Origin: Odiellus spinosus
Lineage: Eukaryota; Arthropoda; Arachnida; Opiliones; Phalangiidae
Reading direction: 5' to 3'
NCBI GenBank assembly: GCA_963920705.1
Contig: OY987233.1
Span: 682,001 to 746,000, forward strand
DNA length: 64,000 nt
The notes under the pieces: model-generated
The model's database searches: none
What the model was told of the DNA's origin: nothing
The model's input: only the letters and a program-made list of their open reading frames with translations
Shown: in pieces, positions 52,502 to 64,000 of the stretch
How the letters are laid out: each line of letters starts with the position of its first letter
Numbering within the stretch: the first letter of the stretch is position 1
Position numbers and translations under genes: made by a program

Positions 52502-54387
52502 GGTCGACACTTGTGAAATTTGTGGTTCTACACTTGGGAAATTTGTGTATCTACACTTGGGAAATTTGTGGATTTATACTTGGGAAATTTGTGGATTTAT
52601 ACTTGGGAAATTTATGGATTTATACTTGGGAAATTTGTGGATTTATACTTGGGAAATTTGTGGATTTATACTTGGGAAATTTGTGGATTTATACTTCGGA
52701 AATTTGTGGATTTATACTTGGGAAATTTGTGGATTTATACTTGGGAAATTTGTGGATTTATACTTCGGAAATTTATGGATTTATACTTGGGAAATTTGTG
52801 GATTTATACTTGGGAAATTTGTGGATTTATGCTTGGGAAATTTGTGGATTTATACTTCGGAAATTTGTGGATTTATACTTGGAAAATTTGTGGATTTATA
52901 ATTGGGAAATTTGTGGATTTACACTTGGTAAATTTGTGGATCTACACTTGGCAAATTTGTGGATCTACATTTAGGAAATTTGTGGATCTACACTTGGGAA
53001 ATTTGTGGTTCTACACTTGGGAAATTTGTGTATCTACACTTGGGAAATTTGTGGATTTATACTTTTGTAATTTATGGATTTATACTTGGGAAATTTGTGG
53101 ATTTATATTTGGGAAATTTGTGGGTTTATACTTGGGAAATTTGTGGATTTATACTTCGGAAATTTGTGGATTTATACTTGGAAAATTTGTGGATTTATAA
53201 TTGGGAAATTTGTGGATTTATACTTGGGAAATTTGTGGGTCTAGACTTGGGAAATTTGTGGGTCTACACTTGTGAAATTTGTGGTTCTACACTTGGGAAA
53301 TTTGTGTATCTACACTTGGGAAATTTGTGGATTTATACTTGGGAAATTTGTGGATTTATACTTGGGAAATTTATGGATTTATACTTGGGAAATTTGTGGA
53401 TTTATACTTGGGAAATTTGTGGGTCTAGACTTGGGAAATTTGTGGGTCGACACTTGTGAAATTTGTGGTTCTACACTTGGGAAATTTGTGTATCTACACT
53501 TGGGAAATTTGTGGATTTATACTTGGGAAATTTGTGGATTTATACTTGGGAAATTTATGGATTTATACTTGGGAAATTTGTGGATTTATACTTGGGAAAT
53601 TTGTGGATTTATACTTGGGAAATTTGTGGATTTATACTTCGGAAATTTGTGGATTTATACTTGGGAAATTTGTGGATTTATACTTGGGAAATTTGTGGAT
53701 TTATACTTCGGAAATTTATGGATTTATACTTGGGAAATTTGTGGATTTATACTTGGGAAATTTGTGGATTTATGCTTGGGAAATTTGTGGATTTATACTT
53801 CGGAAATTTGTGGATTTATACTTGGAAAATTTGTGGATTTATAATTGGGAAATTTGTGGATTTACACTTGGTAAATTTGTGGATCTACACTTGGCAAATT
53901 TGTGGATCTACATTTAGGAAATTTGTGGATCTACACTTGGGAAATTTGTGGTTCTACACTTGGGAAATTTGTGTATCTACACTTGGGAAATTTGTGGATT
54001 TATACTTTTGTAATTTATGGATTTATACTTGGGAAATTTGTGGATTTATATTTGGGAAATTTGTGGGTTTATACTTGGGAAATTTGTGGATTTATACTTC
54101 GGAAATTTGTGGATTTATACTTGGAAAATTTGTGGATTTATAATTGGGAAATTTGTGGATTTATACTTGGGAAATTTGTGGGTCTAGACTTGGGAAATTT
54201 GTGGGTCTACACTTGTGAAATTTGTGGTTCTACACTTGGGAAATTTGTGTATCTACACTTGGGAAATTTGTGGATTTATACTTGGGAAATTTGTGGGTTT
54301 ATACTTGGGAAATTTGTGGATTTATACTTGGGAAATTTGTGGATTTATACTTGGGAAATTTGTGGATTTATACTTGGGAAATTTGTA
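52502..54387 (+). repeat. 943-bp tandem duplication
   Basis: Two copies of 41 monomers at an offset of 943 bp, each beginning with GGGTCGACACTTGTG (52502 and 53445). This SalI-like GTCGAC monomer occurs elsewhere in the window only near 55908. Both copies carry TCTACATTTAGGAAA and GGGTTTATAC. Copy 2 loses similarity in its last few monomers. Confidence 0.82.
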
Positions 54388-56779
54388 GATTTATACTTCG
54401 AAAATTTGTGGATTTATACTTGGGAAATTTGTGGATTTATACTTGGGAAATTTGTGGATTTATACTTCGGAAATTTATGGATTTATACTTGGGAAATTTG
54501 TGGATTTATATTTGGGAAATTTGTGGATTTATACTTGGGAAATTTGTGGATTTATACTTGGGAAATTTGTGGATTTATACTTCGGAAATTTGTGGATTTA
54601 TACTTGGAAAATTTGTGGATTTATAATTGGGAAATTTGTGGATTTATACTTGGGAAATTTGTGGGTCTAGACTTGGGAAATTTGTGGGTCTACACTTGTG
54701 AAATTTGTGGTTCTACACTTGGGAAATTTGTGTATCTACACTTGGGAAATTTGTGGATTTATACTTGGGAAATTTGTGGATTTATACTTGGGAAATTTGT
54801 GGATTTATACTTGGGAAATTTGTGGATTTATACTTGGGAAATTTGTGGATTTATACTTGGGAAATTTGTGGATTTATACTTCGGAAATTTGTGTATTTAT
54901 ACTTGGAAAATTTGTGGATTTATACTTGTGAAATTTATGGATCTACACTTGTGAAATTTGTGGAGCTACACTTGGGAAATTTGTGGATCTACACTTGGGA
55001 AATTTGAGGATCTACACTTGGGAAATTTGTGGATCTACACTTGGGAAATTTGTGGATCTACACTTGGGAAATTTGTGGATATACACTTGGGAAATATGTG
55101 GATCTACACTTGGGAAATTTGTGGATCTACACTTAGAAAATTTGTGGATCTACATTTGGGAAATTTGTGGATCTACACTTGGGAAATTTGTGGTTCTACA
55201 CTTGGGAAATTTGTGGATTTATACTTGGGAAATTTGTGGATTTATACTTGGGAAATTTGTGGATTTATACTTGGGAAATTTGTGGGTCTAGACTTGGGAA
55301 ATTTGTGGGTCTAGACTTGGGACATTTGTGGATCTAGACTTGGGACATTTGTGGATCTAGACTTTGGACATTTGTGGATTTATACTTGGGAAATTTGTGA
55401 ATTTATACTTGGGAAATTTGTGGATTTATACTTGGGAAATTTGTGGATTTATACTTGGGAAATTTGTGGATTTATACTTGGGAAATTTGTGGATTTATAC
55501 TTAGGAAATTTATTTATTTATACTTAGGAAATTTGTGGATTTACACTTGACAAATTTGTGGATCTACACTTTGCAAATTTGTCGATTTACACTTGGTAAA
55601 TTTGTGGATCTACATTTGGGAAATTTGTGGATTTACACTTGGGAAATTTGTGGTTCTACACTTGGGAAATTTGTGTATCTACACTTGGGAAATTTGTGGA
55701 TTTATACTTTTGTAATTTATGGATTTATACTTTTGAAATTTGTGGATTTATATTTGGGAAATTTGTGGATTTATACTTGGGAAATTTGTGGATTTATACT
55801 TCGGAAATTTGTGGATTTATACTTGGAAAATTTGTGGATTTATAATTGGGAAATTTGTGGATTTATACTTGGGAAATTTGTGGGTCTAGACTTGGGAAAT
55901 TTGTGGGTCGACACTTGTGAAATTTGTGGTTCTACACTTGGGAAATTTGTGTATCTACACTTGGGAAATTTGTGGATTTATACTTGGGAAATTTGTGGAT
56001 TTATACTTGGGAAATTTGTGGATTTATACTTGGGAAATTTGTGGATTTATACTTGGGAAATTTGTGGATTTATTCTTGGGAAATTTGTGGATTTATACTT
56101 CGGAAATTTGTGGATTTATACTTGGGAAATTTGTGGATTTATACTTGGGAAATTTGTGGATTTATACTTCGGAAATTTATGGATTTATACTTGGGAAATT
56201 TGTGGATTTATACTTGGGAAATTTGTGGATTTATACTTGGGAAATTTGTGGATTTATACTTAGGAAATTTGTGGATTTTCACTTGGCAAATTTGTAGATT
56301 TATACTTGGGAAATTTGTGGATTTATACTTGGGAAATTTGTGGATTTATACTTGGGAAATTTGTGGATTTATACTTGGGAAATTTGTGGATTTATACTTG
56401 GGAAATTTGTGGATTTATACTTCGGAAATTTGTGGATTTATACTTGGAAAATTTGTGGATTTATAATTGGGAAATTTGTGGATTTACACTTGGTAAATTT
56501 GTGGATCTACACTTGGCAAATTTGTGGATCTACATTTAGGAAATTTGTGGATCTACACTTGGGAAATTTGTGGTTCTACACTTGGGAAATTTGTGTATCT
56601 ACACTTGGGAAATTTGTGGATTTATACTTTTGTAATTTATGGATTTATACTTGGGAAATTTGTGGATTTATATTTGGGAAATTTGTGGGTTTATACTTGG
56701 GAAATTTGTGGATTTATACTTCGGAAATTTGTGGATTTATACTTGGAAAATTTGTGGATTTATAATTGGGAAATTTGTG

Positions 56780-57331
56780 GATTTATACTTGGGAAATTTG
56801 TGGGTCTAGACTTGGGAAATTTGTGGGTCTACACATGTGAAATTTGTGGTTCTACACTTGGGAAATTTGTGTATCTACACTTGGGAAATTTGTGTATCTA
56901 CACTTGGGAAATTTGTGGATTTATACTTGGGAAATTTGTGGGTTTATACTTGGGAAATTTGTGGGTTTATACTTGGGAAATTTGTGGATTTATACTTCGG
57001 AAATTTGTGGATTTATACTTGGAAAATTTGTGGATTTATAATTGGGAAATTTGTGGATTTATACTTGGGAAATTTGTGGGTCTAGACTTGGGAAATTTGT
57101 GGGTCTACACTTGTGAAATTTGTGGTTCTACACTTGGGAAATTTGTGTATCTACACTTGGGAAATTTGTGTATCTACACTTGGGAAATTTGTGGATTTAT
57201 ACTTGGGAAATTTGTGGGTTTATACTTGGGAAATTTGTGGATTTATACTTGGGAAATTTGTGGATTTATACTTGGGAAATTTGTGGATTTATACTTGGGA
57301 AATTTGTGGATTTATACTTCGAAAATTTGTG
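56780..57331 (+). repeat. 276-bp tandem duplication
   Basis: Two copies of 12 monomers at an offset of 276 bp, each running from GGGTCTAGAC through TTGTGAAA, GTGGTTCTAC and two successive GTGTATCTACAC monomers to GGGTTTATAC. Copy 1 has TCTACACATGTGAAA where copy 2 has TCTACACTTGTGAAA. Confidence 0.75.
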
Positions 57332-58640
57332 GATTTATACTTGGGAAATTTGTGGATTTATACTTGGGAAATTTGTGGATTTATACTTCGGAAATTTATG
57401 GATTTATACTTGGGAAATTTGTGGATTTATACTTGGGAAATTTGTGGATTTATACTTGGGAAATTTGTGGATTTATACTTGGGAAATTTGTGGATTTATA
57501 CTTGGGAAATTTGTGGATTTATACTTGGGAAATTTGTGGATTTATACTTGGGAAATTTGTGGATTTATACTTGGGAAATTTGTGGATTTATACTTCGGAA
57601 ATTTGTGGATTTATACTTGGAAAATTTGTGCATTTATAATTGGGAAATTTGTGGATTTATACTTGGGAAATTTGTGGGTCTAGACTTGGGAAATTTGTGG
57701 GTCTAGACTTGGGACATTTGTGGATCTAGACTTGGAACATTTATGGATCTAGACTTGGGACATTTGTGGATTTATATTTGGGAAATTTGTGAATTTTTAC
57801 TTGGAAATTTGTGGATTTATTCTTGGGAAATTTGTGGATTTATACTTGGGAAATTTGTGGATTTATACTTGGGAAATTTGTGGATTTATACTTGGGAAAT
57901 TTGTGGATTTATACTTCGGAAATTTGTGGATTTATACTTGGGAAATTTGTGGGTTTATACTTGGGAAATTTGTGGATTTATACTTGGGAAATTTGTGGAT
58001 TTATACTTGGGAAATTTGTGGATTTATACTTGGGAAATTTGTGGATTTATACTTCGAAAATTTGTGGATTTATACTTGGGAAATTTGTGGATTTATACTT
58101 GGGAAATTTGTGGATTTATACTTCGGAAATTTATGGATTTATACTTGGGAAATTTGTGGATTTATACTTGGGAAATTTGTGGATTTATACTTGGGAAATT
58201 TGTGGATTTATACTTGGGAAATTTGTGGATTTATACTTGGGAAATTTGTGGATTTATACTTGGGAAATTTGTGGATTTATACTTGGGAAATTTGTGGATT
58301 TATACTTGGGAAATTTGTGGATTTATACTTCGGAAATTTGTGGATTTATACTTGGAAAATTTGTGCATTTATAATTGGGAAATTTGTGGATTTATACTTG
58401 GGAAATTTGTGGGTCTAGACTTGGGAAATTTGTGGGTCTAGACTTGGGACATTTGTGGATCTAGACTTGGAACATTTATGGATCTAGACTTGGGACATTT
58501 GTGGATTTATATTTGGGAAATTTGTGAATTTTTACTTGGAAATTTGTGGATTTATTCTTGGGAAATTTGTGGATTTATACTTGGGAAATTTGTGGATTTA
58601 TACTTGGGAAATTTGTGGATTTATACTTGGGAAATTTGTG
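57190..58640 (+). repeat. 735-bp tandem duplication
   Basis: Two copies at an offset of 735 bp (32 x 23 minus 1), matching the single 22-bp monomer TTTTTACTTGGAAATTTG in each (near 57795 and 58530). Both carry GACTTGGAACATTTATGG and TTTGTGCATTTATAATTGGG. A third, more distant relative of the block lies at about 62200-62950. Confidence 0.8.
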
Positions 58641-59289
58641 GATTTATACTTAGGAAATTTGTGGATTTACACTTGACAAATTTGTGGATCTACACTTTGC
58701 AAATTTGTGGATCTACTCTTGGTAAATTTGTGGATCTACACTTGGCAAATTTGTGGATCTATATTTGGGAAATTTGTGGATCTACACTTGGGAAATTTGT
58801 GGTTCTACACTTGGGAAATTTGTGTATCTACACTTGGGAAATTTGTGGATTTATACTTTTGTAATTTATGGATTTATACTTGGGAAATTTGTGGATTTAT
58901 ATTTGGGAAATTTGTGGATTTATACTTGGGAAATTTGTGGAATTATACTTCGGAAATTTGTGGATTTATACTTGGAAAATTTGTGGATTTATAATTGGGA
59001 AATTTGTGGATTTATACTTGGGAAATTTGTGGGTCTAGACTTGGGAAATTTGTGGGTCTACACTTGTGAAATTTGTGGTTCTACACTTGGGAAATTTGTG
59101 TATCTACACTTGGGAAATTTGTGGATTTATACTTGGGAAATTTGTGGATTTATACTTGGGAAATTTGTGGATTTATACTTGGGAAATTTGTGGATTTATA
59201 CTTGGGAAATTTGTGGATTTATACTTGGGAAATTTGTGGATTTATACTTCGGAAATTTGTGGATTTATACTTGGAAAATTTGTGGATTT

Positions 59290-62200
59290 ATACTTGGAAA
59301 TTTGTGGATTTATACATGTGAAATTTGTGGATCTACACTTGTGAAATTTGTGGAGCTACACTTGGGAAATTTGTGGATCTACACTTGGGAAATTTGAGGA
59401 TCTACACTTGGGAAATTTGTGGATCTACACTTGGGAAATTTGTGGATCTACACTTGGGAAATTTGTGGATATACACTTGGGAAATATGTGGATCTACACT
59501 TGGGAAATTTGTGGATCTACACTTGGAAAATTTGTGGATCTACATTTGGGAAATTTGTGGATCTACACTTGGGAAATTTGTGGTTCTACACTTGGGAAAT
59601 TTGTGGATTTATACTTGGGAAATTTGTGGATTTATACTTGGGAAATTTGTGGATTTATACTTCGGAAATTTGTGGATTTATACTTGGGAAATTTGTGGAT
59701 TTATACTTGGGAAATTTGTGGATTTATACTTCGGAAATTTGTGGATTTATACTTGGGAAATTTGTGGATTTATACTTGGGAAATTTGTGGATTTATACTT
59801 GGGAAATTTGTGGATTTATACTTAGGATATTTGTGAATTTTCACTTGGCAAATTTGTAGATTTATACTTGGGAAATTTGTGGATTTATATTTGGGAAATT
59901 TGTGGATTTATACTGGGGAAATTTGTGGATTTATACTTTTGAAATTTGTGGATTTATACTTAGGAAATTTGTGGATTTACTCTTGGCAAATTTGTGGATC
60001 TACACTTTGCAAATTTGTGGATCTACACTTGGGAAATTTGTGGATCTACACTTGCAAATTTGTGGATCTACACTTGGGAAATTTGTGGATCTACACTTGG
60101 GAAATTTGTGGATCTACACTTTTCAAATTTGTGGATCTACTCTTGGGAAATTTGTGGATCTACACTTGGCAAATTTGTGGGTCTACACTTTGCAAATTTG
60201 TGGATCTACACTTGGGAAATTTTCTGATCTACACTTGGGAAATTTGTGGATCTACACTTGGAAAATTTGTGGATCTACACTTGGGAAATTTGTGGATCTA
60301 CACTTGGGAAATTTGTGTATCTACACTTGGGAAATTTGTGTATCTACACTTGGGAAATTTGTGGATTTATACTTGGGGAATTTGTGGGTTTATACTTGGG
60401 AAATTTGTGGGTTTATACTTGGGAAATTTGTAGATTTATACTTCGGAAATTTGTGGATTTATACTTGGAAAATTTGTGGATTTATAATTGGGAAATTTGT
60501 GGATTTATACTTGGGAAATTTGTGGGTCTAGACTTGGGAAATTTGTGGGTCTACACTTGTGAAATTTGTGGTTCTACACTTGGGAAATTTGTGTATCTAC
60601 ACTTGGGAAATTTGTGTATCTACACTTGGGAAATTTGTGGATTTATACTTGGGAAATTTGTGGGTTTATACTTGGGAAATTTGTGGATTTATACTTGGGA
60701 AATTTGTGGATTTATACTTGGGAAATTTGTGGATTTATACTTGGGAAATTTGTGGATTTATACTTCGAAAATTTGTGGATTTATACTTGGGAAATTTGTG
60801 GATTTATACTTGGGAAATTTGTGGATTTATACTTGGGAAATTTGTGGATTTATACTTGGGAAATTTGTGGATTTATACTTCGGAAATTTGTGGATTTATA
60901 CTTGGAAAATTTGTGGATTTATACTTGGAAATTTGTGGATTTATACATGTGAAATTTGTGGATCTACACTTGTGAAATTTGTGGAGCTACACTTGGGAAA
61001 TTTGTGGATCTACACTTGGGAAATTTGAGGATCTACACTTGGGAAATTTGTGGATCTACACTTGGGAAATTTGTGGATCTACACTTGGGAAATTTGTGGA
61101 TCTACACTTGGGAAATATGTGGATCTACACTTGGGAAATTTGTGGATCTACACTTGGAAAATTTGTGGATCTACATTTGGGAAATTTGTGGATCTACACT
61201 TGGGAAATTTGTGGATCTACACTTGGGAAATTTGTGGTTCTACACTTGGGAAATTTGTGGATTTATACTTGGGAAATTTGTGGATTTATACTTGGGAAAT
61301 TTGTGGATTTATACTTCGGAAATTTGTGGATTTATACTTGGGAAATTTGTGGATTTATACTTGGGAAATTTGTGGATTTATACTTCGGAAATTTGTGGAT
61401 TTATACTTGGGAAATTTGTGGATTTATACTTGGGAAATTTGTGGATTTATACTTGGGAAATTTGTGGATTTATACTTAGGATATTTGTGAATTTTCACTT
61501 GGCAAATTTGTAGATTTATACTTGGGAAATTTGTGGATTTATATTTGGGAAATTTGTGGATTTATACTGGGGAAATTTGTGGATTTATACTTTTGAAATT
61601 TGTGGATTTATACTTAGGAAATTTGTGGATTTACTCTTGGCAAATTTGTGGATCTACACTTTGCAAATTTGTGGATCTACACTTGGGAAATTTGTGGATC
61701 TACACTTGCAAATTTGTGGATCTACACTTGGGAAATTTGTGGATCTACACTTGGGAAATTTGTGGATCTACACTTTTCAAATTTGTGGATCTACTCTTGG
61801 GAAATTTGTGGATCTACACTTGGCAAATTTGTGGGTCTACACTTTGCAAATTTGTGGATCTACACTTGGGAAATTTTCTGATCTACACTTGGGAAATTTG
61901 TGGATCTACACTTGGAAAATTTGTGGATCTACACTTGGGAAATTTGTGGATCTACACTTGGGAAATTTGTGTATCTACACTTGGGAAATTTGTGTATCTA
62001 CACTTGGGAAATTTGTGGATTTATACTTGGGGAATTTGTGGGTTTATACTTGGGAAATTTGTGGGTTTATACTTGGGAAATTTGTAGATTTATACTTCGG
62101 AAATTTGTGGATTTATACTTGGAAAATTTGTGGATTTATAATTGGGAAATTTGTGGATTTATACTTGGGAAATTTGTGGGTCTAGACTTGGGAAATTTGT

Positions 62201-62480
62201 GGGTCTACACTTGTGAAATTTGTGGTTCTACACTTGGGAAATTTGTGTATCTACACTTGGGAAATTTGTGTATCTACACTTGGGAAATTTGTGGATTTAT
62301 ACTTGGGAAATTTGTGGGTTTATACTTGGGAAATTTGTGGATTTATACTTGGGAAATTTGTGGATTTATACTTGGGAAATTTGTGGATTTATACTTGGGA
62401 AATTTGTGGATTTATACTTCGAAAATTTGTGGATTTATACTTGGGAAATTTGTGGATTTATACTTGGGAAATTTGTGGAT
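59290..62480 (+). repeat. 1654-bp tandem duplication
   Basis: Two copies, about 59290-60921 and 60922-62480. The common offset is 1654 bp (72 x 23 minus 2), explained by two 22-bp monomers per copy (TACTTGGAAATTTG near 59296 and CACTTGCAAATTTG near 60053). Before about 59.57 kb the offset is 1631 bp, because copy 2 gained one B-type monomer near 61215. The block contains an unusual B-rich run with TTTTCAAA, TTTCTGATC and CTTTGCAAA at about 60.0-60.3 kb and 61.65-61.95 kb. Confidence 0.82.
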
Positions 62481-64000
62481 TTATACTTCGGAAATTTATG
62501 GATTTATACTTGGGAAATTTGTGGATTTATACTTGGGAAATTCGTGGATTTATACTTGGGAAATTTGTGGATTTATACTTGGGAAATTTGTGGATTTATA
62601 CTTGGGAAATTAGTGGATTTATACTTGGGAAATTTGTGGATTTATACTTGGGAAATTTGTGGATTTATACTTGGGAAATTTGTGGATTTATACTTCGGAA
62701 ATTTGTGGATTTATACTTGGAAAATTTGTGCATTTATAATTGGGAAATTTGTGGATTTATACTTGGGAAATTTGTGGGTCTAGACTTGGGAAATTTGTGG
62801 GTCTAGACTTGGGACATTTGTGGATCTAGACTTGGGACATTTGTGGATCTAGACTTGGAACATTTATGGATCTAGACTTGGGACATTTGTGGATTTATAT
62901 TTGGGAAATTTGTGAATTTTTACTTGGAAATTTGTGGATTTATTCTTGGGAAATTTGTGGATTTATACTTGGGAAATTTGTGGATTTATACTTGGGAAAT
63001 TTGTGGATTTATACTTGGGAAATTTGTGGATTTATACTTAGGAAATTTGTGGATTTACACTTGACAAATTTGTGGATCTACACTTTGCAAATTTGTGGAT
63101 CTACTCTTGGTAAATTTGTGGATCTACATTTGGGAAATTTGTGGATCTACACTTGGGAAATTTGTGGTTCTACACTTGGGAAATTTGTGTATCTACACTT
63201 GGGAAATTTGTGGATTTATACTTTTGTAATTTATGGATTTATACTTGGGAAATTTGTGGATTTATATTTGGGAAATTTGTGGATTTATACTTGGGAAATT
63301 TGTGGATTTATACTTGGGAAATTTGTGGATTTATACTTCGGAAATTTGTGGATTTATACTTGGAAAATTTGTGGATTTATTATTGGGAAATTTGTGGATT
63401 TATACTTGGGAAATTTGTGGGTCTAGACTTGGGAAATTTGTGGGTCTACACTTGTGAAATTTGTGGTTCTACACTTGGGAAATTTGTGTATCTACACTTG
63501 GGAAATTTGTGGATTTATACTTGGGAAATTTGTGGATTTATACTTGGGAAATTTGTGGATTTATACTTGGGAAATTTGTGGATTTATACTTCAGAAATTT
63601 GTGGATTTATACTTGGGAAATTTGTGGATTTATACTTGGGAAATTTGTGGATTTATACTTCGGAAATTTGTGGATTTATACTTGGAAAATTTGTGGATAT
63701 ACACTTGGGAAATATGTGGATCTACACTTGGGAAATTTGTGGATCTACACTTGGAAAATTTGTGGATCTACAATTGGGAAATTTGTGGATCTACACTTGG
63801 GAAATTTGTGGTTCTACACTTGGGAAATTTGTGGATTTATACTTGGGAAATTTGTGGATTTATACTTGGGAAATTTGTGGATTTATACTTGGGAAATTTG
63901 TGGATTTATACTTGGGAAATTTGTGGATTTATACTTCGGAAATTTGTGGATTTATACTTGGAAAATTTGTGGATTTATTATTGGGAAATTTGTGGATTTA

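Larger units (their letters stand above)
13603..64000 (+). repeat. 23-bp satellite array, right segment
   Basis: The same monomer, orientation and classes as the left segment, resuming in register at 13603 and continuing past the window's end. I see no break in the array and no second island in these 50 kb. The A class (TTTATAC) dominates beyond about 24 kb, with B and C monomers grouped in short, ordered runs that recur once per higher-order block. Rare length variants are present, such as a 21-bp monomer near 19770 and 22-bp monomers near 45604, 46937 and 59296. No gene, RNA gene or mobile element was found. Confidence 0.98.

Noticed and set aside
184-63457. Hundreds of forward open frames of 60-393 codons, all with [15 protein letters not shown]-like repeats
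   Set aside because: They are readings of the 23-bp satellite in its three equivalent frames. They overlap each other and end wherever a variant monomer supplies a stop. They show no codon-level conservation distinct from the DNA repeat.
1-64000. CRISPR array
   Set aside because: Repeats are directly adjacent 23-bp units without unique spacers, there are no cas-like genes, and the one coding block is a eukaryotic protein.
1-64000. Telomeric repeat
   Set aside because: The unit is 23 bp and AT-rich with a mixed sequence, not a 5-8 bp G-run telomere unit.
1-64000. G-quadruplex-forming array
   Set aside because: There is one GGG per 23 bp with loops of about 20 bases, too long for a convincing quadruplex.

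Overview
The window is almost entirely one satellite array. Its basic unit is a 23-bp monomer with core GGATTTATACTTGGG (a clean example is at 253-275), always in the same orientation, running off both ends of the window. The only non-satellite sequence I found is a 507-bp island at 13096-13602. It holds 160 intact codons of dynamin, covering the second half of the stalk and the start of the PH domain. The predicted residues resemble insect dynamin (shibire) more than vertebrate dynamin, so I read the window as arthropod, probably insect, heterochromatin or a very large satellite-filled intron. That assignment rests on remembered family sequences, not a search.

Layout: 1-13095 satellite; 13096-13602 dynamin island; 13603-64000 satellite. 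The array is built from three main monomer classes: A (TTTATAC), B (TCTACAC) and C (TCTAGAC). These are arranged in higher-order blocks, and copies of a block are separated by exact multiples of 23 bp. Where a distance is off by 1 or 2, the block contains the matching number of 22-bp or 24-bp monomers. Examples are 759 bp (33 monomers, 26-28 kb), 1311 bp (57 monomers, 31-41 kb), 1196/1219 bp (48-51 kb), 943 bp (52.5-54.4 kb) and 1194 bp (2.2-4.6 kb). The diagnostic variants change at about 24 kb, so at least two array domains meet there.

The island is the point of interest. It starts at an AG and ends with a GT plus about 20 bp, as an exon with intron stubs would. Yet its satellite flanks are in perfect register with an uninterrupted paralogous site near 16.46 kb. 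Relative to that empty site, 9 bp of one monomer have been replaced by 507 bp. So either a dynamin exon sits inside satellite-filled introns, or a genomic dynamin fragment was captured by a pre-existing array.

There is no other gene in the window. The many long forward-strand open frames are a by-product of a 23-bp period with no in-frame stop in its consensus. No RNA genes, CRISPR arrays or transposons were seen.
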